From positions 1 through 64,000 of the forward strand of contig AXWR01000014.1 in NCBI GenBank assembly GCA_000482765.1: 64,000 bases of DNA, in the 5' to 3' direction. The position numbers were made by a program, and so were the translations under genes. Of this stretch, positions 43,277-52,369 are shown piece after piece; the first letter of the stretch is position 1; each line of letters opens with the position of its first letter. Origin of the DNA: Meiothermus taiwanensis DSM 14542. Lineage in GTDB: Bacteria > Deinococcota > Deinococci > Deinococcales > Thermaceae. The notes beneath the pieces are model-generated. The model searched no databases. It was not told the DNA's origin and saw only the letters and a program-made list of their open reading frames with translations.

Positions 43277-46200
43277 GTGAGTGTGAGCGCACCGCGTGAC
43301 TTTTTTGCGGAACAAGGGGTTGAGCCCCTCACCGCCCAGGGCTACGCCCGGGAGGCTCGAGCCCAGGCTTTCCCCTACCTAAAGGCCCTCTCGGAGCGGG
43401 TGCTGGTCTACGACGGGGCCATGGGGACGGAGATCTTCAAGTACAACCTAACCGACGCCGACTTTGGCGGAGCACAGTACAACGGCTGCCCGGAAATTCT
43501 CAACCGCACCCGCCCCGATGTGATTGCCGCCATTCACCGGAGCTACCTCGAGGCCGGTGCGGATGTGATCGAGACCAACAGCTTCGGCTGCATGCCGCAC
43601 GTGCTGGTGGAGTATGGCCTCGAGGCCGAGGCCGAGGATCTAGCCTACGCCGCCGCCCAGATCGCCCGCGGTGAAGCCGATAAAAAGTCCGCTGAAAAGC
43701 CCCGCTTCGTGGCAGGGTCGCTGGGGCCGGGCACCAAGCTCATCTCGCTGGGGCAGATCGGCTGGAAGGAGATGTTTGAGTCGTACCGCACCGCGGCCCG
43801 TGGGCTGATCCGGGGTGGGGTGGATCTGCTGATCATCGAGACCTGCCAGGACGTGCTGCAGGTGCGCTGCGCGGTGCTGGCCAGCCGCCAGGCCATGCAG
43901 GATCTGGGACGGGAGGTGCCTTTGCAGGTGCAGGTCACCTTCGAGGCCACCGGCACCCTGCTGGTCGGCAGCGACGACGGGGCGGCCCTGACCGTGCTGG
44001 AGAGCCTGCCGGTGGATGTGGTAGGCATCAACTGCGCGGTGGGCCCCGACCTGATGGACACCCACATCCGCCACTTCTGCCAGCACAGCACCCGCTGGGT
44101 GGCCTGCCTGCCCAACGCCGGCCTGCCCCGCAACGAGGGGGGCCGGGCCGTCTTCGACCTGACCCCCGCCGAGCTGGCCCGCTGGCAGCTCAAGTTCGTG
44201 CGGGAGTACGGCCTGAACGTGGTGGGCGGCTGCTGTGGCACCGGGCCGGAGCACATTCGGGCGCTGGTCGAAGCGCTGGGGGGTTACCACGCCCCACCAC
44301 TGCGGGGCAGCCAGCAAGGGCAGACCCCTTCCCCGCTGGGCCAGGTGGCCAGCCTCTACCAGAGCGTACCGCTGCGGCAGGATACCGGCATTCTGATCGT
44401 GGGGGAGCGCACCAACGCCACGGGCAGCAAGAAGTTCCGCGAGCTGTTGTTTGCGGGCGACTTCGACGGCATGGAGGCCCTGGCCAATGAACAGGTGGCC
44501 GAAGGAGCCCACGTACTGGACGTCTCGGTGGCCTGGACCGGGCGCGACGAGGTGCGCGATATGCGCGAGGTGCTCAAGCGCTTTGCTACCAGCGTGCCGA
44601 TTCCCATCATGGTGGACACCACCCAGCCCGAGGTAATGGAGGAAGCCCTCAAGCACCTGGGCGGGCGGGCCATTCTGAACTCCATCAACCTGGAAGATGG
44701 CCTGGAGAAGTTCGACCGGGTGGCCTCGCTGGCCAAGCGCCACGGCGCGGCCCTGGTGGCCCTGACCATTGACGAGGACAAAGAAGCCGGCATGGCCAAA
44801 ACCGTGGAGCGCAAGGTGGAGATCGCCCTGCGCATGTACGAGCGGCTGACCCAGGTGCACGGCATCGCGGGCGAGTCCATCCTGTTCGACCTGCTCACCT
44901 TCCCCATCACCCAGGGCGACGAGGACACCCGCAAGCTGGCCCAGTGGACCATCGAGGGGATACGCAGGGTGCGTGAACTGCTGCCCGAGGTGGGCTTTAT
45001 TCTGGGCATCTCCAACGTATCCTTTGGCCTCTCGCCCCAGGCCCGGGTGGTCTTGAACTCGGTGTTTCTGGATGAGTGCATCCAGGCCGGCCTGACCGCG
45101 GCCATCCTGAACGCCGGGAAGATCCTGCCCATCAACCAGATTCCCCAGGAGCAGTACCAGCTGGCCCTGGATCTGATCTACGACCGGCGGCGGTTTGGGC
45201 CCGCTGGCGAGGTGACCCACGACCCGCTTTTTGCTTACGTGGACTACTTCGCCAAAAACAAGGTGGACAGGGCCCAGGCCCGCGACCCGCTGGCCGGGCT
45301 CGAGCTCGAGGAGCGCCTCAAGAAGCGCATCATCGAAGGGCGCAAGGTGGGCCTCGAGGCCGACCTGGAACAGGCCCTGGAAAAGTACAGCCCGGTGGAG
45401 ATCATCAACCAGATCCTGCTGGAGGGCATGAAGGTGGTGGGCGATCTGTTCGGTGCGGGCAAGATGCAGCTGCCCTTCGTGCTGCAAGCCGCCGAGACCA
45501 TGAAGGCCGCGGTGCGCTACCTCGAGCCCCGCATGGAAAAGCTCGAGGGGGTTCACAAGGGCACCCTGGTGATCGCCACGGTCAAAGGCGATGTACACGA
45601 CATCGGCAAGAACCTGGTGGACATCATCCTCTCCAACAACGGCTACAAGGTGGTGAACCTGGGCATCAAAAAGCCCATCGAGGAGATTATGGCCGCCGTA
45701 GAGGAGCACAAGCCCGACGCGGTGGGGATGAGCGGGCTCCTGGTCAAGAGCACCGTGGTGATGAAGGAAAACCTCGAGTACATGGCGGCCCGGGGGGTGA
45801 GCCTGCCGGTGCTGCTGGGGGGGGCCGCGCTCAACCGGCACTACGTGGAAAACGACCTGCGCCGGGTATACACCACCGGCCCGGTTTATTATGCTTCCGA
45901 TGCCTTCGATGGCCTGCAGCTCATGGAGGAGCTGACCGGCCACGCCCCGCCCCGCCTTACCAGCCGCGAGGTGAGCGGCCACAAGTACAAAACCGCCTAT
46001 GAAATCTTGCAGGAGAAGCTGATGGCCGGTTCGGAATACATCCCTTCCAACACCCCCCCCGCCCCCCGCATCCCTAAGCCGCCCTTCTGGGGCCGGCGGG
46101 TGGTGGACAGAAGCGAGCTCGAGATAGGCGTAATTTCGCGCTACGTCAACAAAAACGCCCTCTTCCGCGGGCAGTGGGGCTTCCGCAAGGGCGAGATGAG

Positions 46201-46924
46201 CCAGGCCGAGTACGAGGCCTACCTCGAGCGGCTGGCCGAGCCCATGTTCGAGGAGATGGTCTTGCAGGCCATGGCCGAAGACTGGCTCGAGCCCGCCGTG
46301 GTCTACGGCTACTGGCCGGTGGCCTCGGACAAAAACGAGCTGATCGTCTTCGACCCCGACTCGGGGGCCGAACTTTTCCGCTTCAACTTCCCCCGCCAGA
46401 TGGGGGCCGGTTCGCGCCACCTGTGCATCGCCGACTTCTTCCGCCCCCGCTACGCCCCTCCCATCGGCTCCGAGCAGGACTGGTTTCCCCCAAAGGCCTG
46501 GGCCAACGGGGCGCGCGACGTGCTGGCGGCCCAGGTGGTCACCATGGGCCGCAAGGTCTCGCAGGTGGCCCAGGAGCTATTTAAGTCCGATGCCTACCAG
46601 GACTACCTCTACCTGCACGGCTTCTCGGTGGAGATGGCCGAGGCCTTGGCCGAGTACTGGCACAAGCGCATCCGCCAGCAGCTCGACATCGCCCAGGACG
46701 ACGCCACCAGCCTGGAGGAACTCTTCCGCCAGGGCTACCAGGGCAGCCGCTACAGCTTCGGCTACCCGGCCTGCCCCCGCTTAGAAGACCAGAAGTATCT
46801 GCAGGAGCTTTTGCAGTGGCAGGAGATCGGGGTGGAGCTTTCCGAGGAGTACCAGCTGCACCCCGAGCAGTCCACCAGCGCCATTGTGGTGCACCACCCG
46901 GCGGCCAAGTATTTCAATCTTTAG
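43277..46924 (+). CDS. metH: Cobalamin-dependent methionine synthase
   Basis: Transfers the methyl group of 5-methyl-THF to homocysteine through cob(I)alamin. The 1215-residue product has all four modules. The homocysteine domain has zinc ligands Cys253 in NCAVGPD and Cys319/320 in GGCCGTGPEH. The pterin domain starts near VGERTNATGSKKF. The B12 domain has the axial His774 in GDVHDIGKN. The reactivation domain reaches the C-terminus. GTG at 43277 is chosen because of the -10 box 7 nt before it; the open frame runs back to 42866 without family similarity. The end overlaps convergent purK by 11 bp. Confidence 0.96.
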   Translation: MSVSAPRDFFAEQGVEPLTAQGYAREARAQAFPYLKALSERVLVYDGAMGTEIFKYNLTDADFGGAQYNGCPEILNRTRPDVIAAIHRSYLEAGADVIETNSFGCMPHVLVEYGLEAEAEDLAYAAAQIARGEADKKSAEKPRFVAGSLGPGTKLISLGQIGWKEMFESYRTAARGLIRGGVDLLIIETCQDVLQVRCAVLASRQAMQDLGREVPLQVQVTFEATGTLLVGSDDGAALTVLESLPVDVVGINCAVGPDLMDTHIRHFCQHSTRWVACLPNAGLPRNEGGRAVFDLTPAELARWQLKFVREYGLNVVGGCCGTGPEHIRALVEALGGYHAPPLRGSQQGQTPSPLGQVASLYQSVPLRQDTGILIVGERTNATGSKKFRELLFAGDFDGMEALANEQVAEGAHVLDVSVAWTGRDEVRDMREVLKRFATSVPIPIMVDTTQPEVMEEALKHLGGRAILNSINLEDGLEKFDRVASLAKRHGAALVALTIDEDKEAGMAKTVERKVEIALRMYERLTQVHGIAGESILFDLLTFPITQGDEDTRKLAQWTIEGIRRVRELLPEVGFILGISNVSFGLSPQARVVLNSVFLDECIQAGLTAAILNAGKILPINQIPQEQYQLALDLIYDRRRFGPAGEVTHDPLFAYVDYFAKNKVDRAQARDPLAGLELEERLKKRIIEGRKVGLEADLEQALEKYSPVEIINQILLEGMKVVGDLFGAGKMQLPFVLQAAETMKAAVRYLEPRMEKLEGVHKGTLVIATVKGDVHDIGKNLVDIILSNNGYKVVNLGIKKPIEEIMAAVEEHKPDAVGMSGLLVKSTVVMKENLEYMAARGVSLPVLLGGAALNRHYVENDLRRVYTTGPVYYASDAFDGLQLMEELTGHAPPRLTSREVSGHKYKTAYEILQEKLMAGSEYIPSNTPPAPRIPKPPFWGRRVVDRSELEIGVISRYVNKNALFRGQWGFRKGEMSQAEYEAYLERLAEPMFEEMVLQAMAEDWLEPAVVYGYWPVASDKNELIVFDPDSGAELFRFNFPRQMGAGSRHLCIADFFRPRYAPPIGSEQDWFPPKAWANGARDVLAAQVVTMGRKVSQVAQELFKSDAYQDYLYLHGFSVEMAEALAEYWHKRIRQQLDIAQDDATSLEELFRQGYQGSRYSFGYPACPRLEDQKYLQELLQWQEIGVELSEEYQLHPEQSTSAIVVHHPAAKYFNL

Positions 46925-48020
46925 TTTCCGCCAGCACCGCCTCGAGCCGCCGTAAATCCGCCTGTAGCACCTCTGGCGTATCGGCCCGCAGGGTGACGTG
47001 CCCCACCTTGCGCCCGGGGCGCACCTCCTTGCCGTACCAGTGCAGGTGGGCCCCCGGAATCTCCAGCACCCGCGCAAACTCGGGCCTCTGGCCGATCAGG
47101 TTCAGCATGGCCGCCCGGCCGCGGGGGGCGGTGGAGCCCAGCGGCAGGCCCAGGATGGCCCGCAGGTGGTTTTCGAACTGGCTGGTCTCGGCCCCCTCGA
47201 GGGTCCAGTGGCCGGAGTTGTGCACCCGCGGGGCCATCTCGTTGGCCCAGAGAACACCCTCCATCTCGAATAGCTCAATGGCCAGAACCCCCACGTAGTC
47301 CAGCCGCTCCATCACCCGCCGGGCCAGCTCCTCGGCCTGGTGCTGTAGCCGGGCCGAGGTCGCCGGGGCCGGGGCCAGGCTCTTGCGCAGAATCCCCTTT
47401 TCATGGTGGTTTTCCACCAGCGGGTAAAAGGCCACCTGGCCGCGGGTGCTCCGCACCGCCAGAATGGAAAGCTCGCGCTCGAAGGGGACAAAGGCCTCCA
47501 GAATCAGGGGCTGCCCCCCCAGCTGCGCCCAGGCCGCCTCGAGGTCGGCGGGTGAACGCAGCAGCCGCTGGCCTTTACCGTCGTAGCCCATCCGCCGGGT
47601 TTTGAGCAGCGCCGGCCATCCGGTGCGCTCGAGGCCGTCCAGCAGGTCGTTGTGGGTCTGCACCGGGTAAAACAGGGGGGTGGGGATGCCCAGCCCCTGA
47701 AAAAAGGTCTTCTCGGCCAGCCGATCCTGGGCCACCTCCAGCGCCCCGGGCGGGGGGTAGACCGGCAGGCTCTGGGCCAGCCGGGCCACCGCCGCCAGCG
47801 GTACGTTCTCAAACTCGTAGGTCAGAAGCGAAAGCCCCTCGGCAAAGCGGGCCAGCGCCTCTTCGTCGGCATAATCGCCCACCACCAGCTCGGCCAGCTG
47901 GCCCGCCGGGGCCTCGGGTGCCGTGTCAAAAAACCTGAACCCAAGCCCCAGCGGATACCCCGCCAGGGCCAGCATGCGTCCCAGTTGTCCACCGCCCAGA
48001 ACCCCAATCTGCACGCCCAT
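46914..48020 (-). CDS. purK: N5-carboxyaminoimidazole ribonucleotide synthase
   Basis: ATP-grasp enzyme that carboxylates AIR with bicarbonate in purine synthesis. The 368 residues start MGVQIGVLGGGQLGRMLALAGYPLG, and hold ATP-grasp motifs KTRRMGYDGKGQ, LILEAFVPFERELS, AIELFEM and NEMAPRVHNSGHWT. The gene follows purE by 38 nt, the common purE-purK pair. The C-terminal codons overlap the convergent metH gene by 11 bp. Confidence 0.97.
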   Translation of the reverse strand: MGVQIGVLGGGQLGRMLALAGYPLGLGFRFFDTAPEAPAGQLAELVVGDYADEEALARFAEGLSLLTYEFENVPLAAVARLAQSLPVYPPPGALEVAQDRLAEKTFFQGLGIPTPLFYPVQTHNDLLDGLERTGWPALLKTRRMGYDGKGQRLLRSPADLEAAWAQLGGQPLILEAFVPFERELSILAVRSTRGQVAFYPLVENHHEKGILRKSLAPAPATSARLQHQAEELARRVMERLDYVGVLAIELFEMEGVLWANEMAPRVHNSGHWTLEGAETSQFENHLRAILGLPLGSTAPRGRAAMLNLIGQRPEFARVLEIPGAHLHWYGKEVRPGRKVGHVTLRADTPEVLQADLRRLEAVLAETKD

Positions 48021-48058
48021 AGCCTACTTTAGGTTGGGGAAAGGGCCAACCCACCCTT

Positions 48059-48562
48059 CTAGCCGGTGCGGGGATCCGGCTCGGCCAGCACCGCCTCGGT
48101 CTGGGCCTTGCGGTACTGCTCTAAAGCGGCCTTACACTGGGGGTATTTGTTGGCCAGGATGCTGACCGCCAGTAGCGCCGCGTTGACCGCCCCAGCCCGG
48201 CCTATGGCGAGGGTGCCTACCGGGATCCCGGCCGGCATCTGCACGATGGACAGAAGCGAGTCCAGGCCCTTCAGGCTTTTGGACTCTACGGGAACCCCCA
48301 GCACCGGCAGGCGGGTCTTGGCCGCGGTCATACCGGGCAGGTGCGCCGCGCCCCCCGCCCCGGCGATGATGACCTCGAGGCCCCGCGCCTCGGCCTGTTC
48401 GGCGTATTCAAAGAGCAGATCCGGGGTTCGATGGGCCGAGACCACCCGCACCTCATGGGGCACCTGTAGCTGCTCCAGGGTTTGTGCGGCGTGCTGCATG
48501 GTTTCCCAGTCCGACTTGGAACCCATAATGATGCCGACCAAGGGGTGAGAGGGCATCGTCAT
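48059..48562 (-). CDS. purE: N5-carboxyaminoimidazole ribonucleotide mutase
   Basis: Moves the carboxyl group from N5 to C4 to give CAIR, following PurK. The 167 residues contain [41 protein letters not shown] and [21 protein letters not shown], all class I PurE motifs, with the catalytic His in SAHRTP. The first of two near ATGs, 48562, is used. The -10 candidate TAGATT (48572-48577) is 9 nt away. Confidence 0.97.
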   Translation of the reverse strand: MTMPSHPLVGIIMGSKSDWETMQHAAQTLEQLQVPHEVRVVSAHRTPDLLFEYAEQAEARGLEVIIAGAGGAAHLPGMTAAKTRLPVLGVPVESKSLKGLDSLLSIVQMPAGIPVGTLAIGRAGAVNAALLAVSILANKYPQCKAALEQYRKAQTEAVLAEPDPRTG

Positions 48563-48624
48563 GACGGCCCTAATCTACCGCATATAGAACCGGGAATCCA
48601 ACAGACTGAGCGGCCGGGGTTGTG

Positions 48625-48632
48625 TATAGAAT
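48625..48632 (+). promoter_or_regulatory. -10 region TATAGAAT of the first sbtA-like gene
   Basis: TATAGA ends 7 nt and TAGAAT 5 nt before the GTG at 48638. Transcription would start at or beside the start codon. Confidence 0.5.
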
Positions 48633-48637
48633 CAGGT

Positions 48638-49516
48638 GTGGACGCGCTGGAGCTGCTCCGCCTCAACCTATTCTCCCTCCCCATGCTGTTCTTTGCCTTG
48701 GGCTTTACGCTCGCCCTGATCCTGGCCAGGGTTGATCCAAAGGATCCCAGGCGTTCAGGGTTCTTATTAGTTGGCTACTGGCTCATTGGACTTGGGTTCG
48801 CCGGAGGGAAGGCTCTGGCCACCACCCCTTTACCAGAGGTACAGGGGCCCGCCCTGGTTGCTTTGGTTTTAGGCCTCACCCCGCTTCTTTTCATACGGCC
48901 CGGCCTAATGATTACCGTCCATGTCACGGCCCCCGCGTGCGCTTTCCTTGCCGCTGAGGCCTTCACGCAGGCCGCGCAGGCGCCGGCAGAGGGGACTCTA
49001 GCCAGTCTGGTGGTCTTTCTGGTAGGGGCGGTTATCGCCGTCCTTTGGCTGGCCGCCCGCCGAAACCCGAGCACAGCAGCGCGGGAGGCCCTCAACGAAC
49101 TCAACGAAAGTGAAACCGTTCCGCTGGCGATGCTGCTGGTGGGGTTTTTCATCGGTCTTCTCTGGCCCAAAGCCCCCGAGGAGCTGTTCTCAAAATCCTT
49201 TGATGAGCTGCTGGTGTTGCTGATCCTACCCGGCGCGCTGGCTGCCAGAGGCCTGCTCGAGCTGCGACGGACAGAGGCTTTTTCCATCGGTCTAGGTATT
49301 GCTATCTCCTTCCTCCAGGGCGGCCTGGGGGTCTGGCTGGGCGGCCTGGCCGGCCTGTCGGTCGGAGGTGCGGCGGTGCTGGGGGCCATGGCCGCCAACG
49401 CCTTTTACGTCCGCACCTCCCCGGCCAGCCTCAGCCATCTGGGCCTCGCTCTTCTTTTCAACCTGACCCTAGGCATCCCCATCTACTACGCCCTTTCCCG
49501 CTGGCTGAACGGCTAG
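48638..49516 (+). CDS. SbtA-like bicarbonate transporter paralogue, eroded
   Basis: Membrane protein of 292 residues, related to the next SbtA-type gene: both begin MD(A/T)LELLR(L/I)NL and end FNLTLGIPIYYA(L/I)SRWL. Compared with that paralogue it lacks the AAHYGSVSAVTF segment and about 13 residues around the A-PAAVRIALPQANPS motif near the end. These stretches are conserved in Na-dependent bicarbonate carriers, so transport may be lost. The GTG start at 48638 is 5-7 nt after a -10 box. No frameshift is seen, so it is not an obvious pseudogene. Confidence 0.7.
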   Translation: MDALELLRLNLFSLPMLFFALGFTLALILARVDPKDPRRSGFLLVGYWLIGLGFAGGKALATTPLPEVQGPALVALVLGLTPLLFIRPGLMITVHVTAPACAFLAAEAFTQAAQAPAEGTLASLVVFLVGAVIAVLWLAARRNPSTAAREALNELNESETVPLAMLLVGFFIGLLWPKAPEELFSKSFDELLVLLILPGALAARGLLELRRTEAFSIGLGIAISFLQGGLGVWLGGLAGLSVGGAAVLGAMAANAFYVRTSPASLSHLGLALLFNLTLGIPIYYALSRWLNG

Positions 49517-49532
49517 GGCGGTGCACATCCTC

Positions 49533-49551
49533 GATGGCAGAGTGGCTGAAG
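49533..49551 (+). other. tRNA-Ser-like D-arm fragment
   Basis: GATGGCAGAGTGGCTGAAG matches the generic 5' part of bacterial tRNA-Ser from base 7 to the D stem. No matching acceptor, anticodon or T arm could be folded around it. It could be a tRNA remnant or chance. Confidence 0.25.
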
Positions 49552-49658
49552 ATCCGCCTCACCCCGCTCCCCGGTTTCAAAATTGCTCCCTCAGGGTATT
49601 GAGAGTTTAGCAGAAAACCGCCAGGATGCAACCCACCCTGTCTGGCCGAGGGCAGGGC

Positions 49659-49664
49659 TAGAAT
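49659..49664 (+). promoter_or_regulatory. -10 box TAGAAT of sbtA-sbtB
   Basis: It ends 8 nt before the GTG at 49673. Confidence 0.6.
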
Positions 49665-49672
49665 GGCTCGCT

Positions 49673-50641
49673 GTGGACACGCTGGAATTGCTTCGCATCA
49701 ACCTGCTCTCCCCTGCCGTGCTGGCCTTTGCCCTGGGCATCGTGGCCACGCTGGTAAAGTCCGATCTCAAAATTCCCGATGCACTCTACACCACCCTTTC
49801 GATCTACCTGCTGCTATCCATCGGGCTCAAAGGCGGGGCTGCCCTTGCCACCACGCCCTTCGCCGAAGTGTGGAAGCCCGCGCTGGCTACGCTGGCTTTG
49901 AGCATAATCACCCCGCTCCTCTCATATACCACCCTGCGCCGCCTGGGGCGCTTTGACGTGGTCAACGCGGCGGCTATTGCCGCTCACTACGGTTCGGTCT
50001 CAGCGGTTACCTTCATTGCCGCCACCACCTTCATGCAAGCGGCAAGGCAGCCTGTGGAGGGGTTTTTGCCAACCCTGGTAGCCATTTTGGAGGTTCCAGC
50101 CATCGTGATCGCCCTGCTGATAGCCCGTCGCAGCCTGGGCGGGGGCTCGCTGGGTGAAGCGGTGCGGGAAATTTTTGCCGGGAAAAGCGTTTTGCTGCTG
50201 GTAGGGGGTTCGGTGATGGGGTTCCTGAGCGGGCCCGAGGGTCTCAAGCAGGTAGCAGCGGTGTTTGTAGATCCTTTTCGCGGTGTGCTGGTGCTATTTT
50301 TGCTCGAGCTGGGGATGATAGCCGCCAAGCGTCTGCGCGATTTGCGCTCGGTGGGGGGCTTCTTGATTGGTTTTGGGATTGCCATGCCGCTGGTTCAGGG
50401 CAGCCTGGGGGTGTGGCTGGGCAGCCTGGCCGGCATGTCGGTAGGGGGGGCGATGGTGCTGGGCACCATGGCCGCGAGCGCCTCGTATATAGCGGCCCCG
50501 GCCGCTGTGCGCATCGCCCTGCCCCAGGCCAACCCCAGCTATTACCTGACCGCCTCGCTTGGCATCACCTTTCCCTTCAACCTGACCCTAGGCATCCCCA
50601 TCTACTACGCCATTTCTCGCTGGCTGCACGGAGGTAGCTAA
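49673..50641 (+). CDS. Sodium-dependent bicarbonate transporter, SbtA family
   Basis: Probable HCO3-/Na+ symporter of the SbtA (DUF897) family. The 322 residues have about ten hydrophobic spans and the repeat-related motifs LSIGLKGGAALATTPF, AAIAAHYGSVSAVTF, LELGMIAAKRLRDLR and GMSVGGAMVLGTMAASASYIAAPAAVRIALPQANPSYYLTASLG, all intact. The start is GTG at 49673. The PII-like SbtB gene follows with no gap, the standard SbtA-SbtB pairing. Bicarbonate could feed carboxylases such as PurK or fatty acid synthesis; this is inference. Confidence 0.82.
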   Translation: MDTLELLRINLLSPAVLAFALGIVATLVKSDLKIPDALYTTLSIYLLLSIGLKGGAALATTPFAEVWKPALATLALSIITPLLSYTTLRRLGRFDVVNAAAIAAHYGSVSAVTFIAATTFMQAARQPVEGFLPTLVAILEVPAIVIALLIARRSLGGGSLGEAVREIFAGKSVLLLVGGSVMGFLSGPEGLKQVAAVFVDPFRGVLVLFLLELGMIAAKRLRDLRSVGGFLIGFGIAMPLVQGSLGVWLGSLAGMSVGGAMVLGTMAASASYIAAPAAVRIALPQANPSYYLTASLGITFPFNLTLGIPIYYAISRWLHGGS

Positions 50642-50944
50642 ATGGCCCTGGTCTCGCTCAAACTGGTCACCATCATCGCCGAGGGGTTTCTGGAAGAAAA
50701 GCTGGTGCGCGATATCAAGAAGCTTGGGGCCAAAGGCTATACCATCACGGCTGCGCGGGGTGAGGGCAGCCGAGGGGTGCGGGCCAGCGAGTGGGAAGGA
50801 AGCAACATTCGTCTGGAAACCATCGTAAGCCCCGCCGTGGCTGAAAAAATCCTGAACCACCTGGCCGAGGTGTATTTTGCCAACTACGCGGTGATTGCCT
50901 TTGTGGAAAACGTGGAGGTGGTGCGGGGCGATAAATACACCTAG
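50642..50944 (+). CDS. SbtB-like PII-family regulatory protein
   Basis: PII-type trimeric protein of 100 residues that binds adenyl nucleotides and gates SbtA. It begins MALVSLKLVTIIAEGFLEEKLVRDIKKLGAKGYTITAARGEG, then T-loop GSRGVRASEWEGSNIRLET. The C-terminal redox R-loop with two Cys known from cyanobacterial SbtB is missing (it ends RGDKYT). ATG at 50642 directly follows the SbtA stop, with GGAGGTAGC inside that gene as ribosome binding site. The end overlaps the convergent amidohydrolase gene by 4 bp. Confidence 0.8.
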   Translation: MALVSLKLVTIIAEGFLEEKLVRDIKKLGAKGYTITAARGEGSRGVRASEWEGSNIRLETIVSPAVAEKILNHLAEVYFANYAVIAFVENVEVVRGDKYT

Positions 50945-52275
50945 CCAGAGCGTTGTGACAACGTGCCAGACCTCCACACCCCTGTTCTGCCGTCCCGCTG
51001 GTAGTACACCATACCGCCTTTCATCACCAGCTCGAGGTGTTGCTCGGGGCGGGTAAGCACACGGATGTCCTCGAGCGGGTTCCCATCCACCGCAATCAAG
51101 TCGGCATAGGCGCCGGGGGCCACCACCCCCAGTTGCCCCTCGACCCGCAGCAGCCGGGCCGCATACAGGGTCGCAGCGCGGATGACCTCGAGGTTGGGCT
51201 GCACCTGTGCCCGGATGGCGAACTCCTCGAGCTGATGCCGGTGCATGGCCCCCAGCAGGTCGGTGCCGTAGGCCAGGTTCACCCCGGCTTTATAGGCCAT
51301 CTCCAGGGCAGCCAGCCCCTTATCGAGCACCAGGTCAATTTTGTAGGCCACCTCTCGGGGCAGGCCCGCCGCGACCCCCTCCTGGGCCAGGGCCTGGTAG
51401 GTGATAAGGGTGGGCACCATCCAGGCCCCGTGCCGCAGGAATAGCTCCACGCTGGACTCATCGATCAGGTTGCAGTGTTCCAGGCTTCGCACGCCGCACT
51501 CAATCGCACGGTTGACGGCGCGGGCAGTGTAGGTGTGGGCCATCACATACAGGTCGGCCATCTCGGCCTCCTCCACCGCGGCCCGGATCTCCTCGAGGGA
51601 GAACTGGTCGTTGGTCAGACGGTCGGTGGGCGAGGCGATGCCGCCCCCCAGCATCAGCTTGATGTGGTCGGCCCCCCGGCGAACCTCCTCCCGCACCGCC
51701 CGCCGCACCTCGGGCACCCCATCCACCACCCGGCCAAAGGCCACCGGGGTGCTGACGGTCTCGACAACAGTTTCACCCGCCGCCCGGCTGTCGGCGTGGC
51801 CCCCGGTCTGGCTCAGGGCCCGCCCGCAGATGAACAGCCGCGGCCCGCTGATCAGCCCCTCCTCCACCGCCCGCTTGAGGCCAAAGTCGGCCCCGGCCGC
51901 GTCCCGCACGGTGGTAAAGCCGCGCAAGAGCATGGCCCGCATAATCTCGGCGGCCTGCAGGGCGTTGTAGTGCGGGGAGGCGTTGTGCAGTTCACGCAGA
52001 TTGGCCGTCCAGGCCAGCACGTGCACGTGGGCATCAATCAGGCCGGGCAGGAGGGTTTTGCCCCCTAGGTCGAGCTGCACCACCTCGGCTGCCCTGGCCT
52101 CGGGAGCCTCCGCATGCATGGGCTCGAGGCGCTCGATCCGGCCATCCCGCACCACCACCCGCTGGTTGGGCAAAAGCACGCCGTTCTCTACATCCAGCAC
52201 CTGGGCATTTTGAAGGAGGGTTATTGGCGACACAAGCAAGTCTAACATCCCATGCTTTTGTGTTATTTTTCCCAT
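50941..52275 (-). CDS. Amidohydrolase family protein (prolidase/imidazolonepropionase-like)
   Basis: Metal-dependent hydrolase of about 444 residues. Motifs are GKTLLPGLIDAHVHV (first HxH), the likely bridging Lys in DHIKLMLGGG, YVMAHTYTARAVNRAIE, SLEHCNLID and AYGTDLLGAM with the catalytic Asp. VIRAATLYAARLL and GAYADLIAVDGNPLEDI complete the pattern. Such enzymes act as Xaa-Pro dipeptidases or on cyclic amides; the exact substrate is unknown. ATG at 52275 is used because of a -35/-10 pair ending 7 nt upstream; a start at 52248 is also possible. No signal peptide. Confidence 0.83.
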   Translation of the reverse strand: MGKITQKHGMLDLLVSPITLLQNAQVLDVENGVLLPNQRVVVRDGRIERLEPMHAEAPEARAAEVVQLDLGGKTLLPGLIDAHVHVLAWTANLRELHNASPHYNALQAAEIMRAMLLRGFTTVRDAAGADFGLKRAVEEGLISGPRLFICGRALSQTGGHADSRAAGETVVETVSTPVAFGRVVDGVPEVRRAVREEVRRGADHIKLMLGGGIASPTDRLTNDQFSLEEIRAAVEEAEMADLYVMAHTYTARAVNRAIECGVRSLEHCNLIDESSVELFLRHGAWMVPTLITYQALAQEGVAAGLPREVAYKIDLVLDKGLAALEMAYKAGVNLAYGTDLLGAMHRHQLEEFAIRAQVQPNLEVIRAATLYAARLLRVEGQLGVVAPGAYADLIAVDGNPLEDIRVLTRPEQHLELVMKGGMVYYQRDGRTGVWRSGTLSQRSG

Positions 52276-52282
52276 GAAATAG

Positions 52283-52311
52283 GGCCTACAATCACTCAAC
52301 CTCCTCAGCAA
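52283..52311 (-). promoter_or_regulatory. Promoter of the amidohydrolase gene
   Basis: TTGCTG (52306-52311), 17-bp spacer and TAGGCC (52283-52288) on the minus strand, 7 nt before the ATG. Confidence 0.55.
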
Positions 52312-52369
52312 AATCCGATAGGATAAAGGCACAGACCAAGTACTGGCCTGAAGAGCACAAGGAGGTGCT

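Noticed and set aside
43640-46420. 926-codon open frame on the minus strand within metH
   Set aside because: High GC content makes long antisense frames common. It is His/Gln/Leu-rich without recognisable motifs, while the metH frame contains every catalytic motif.
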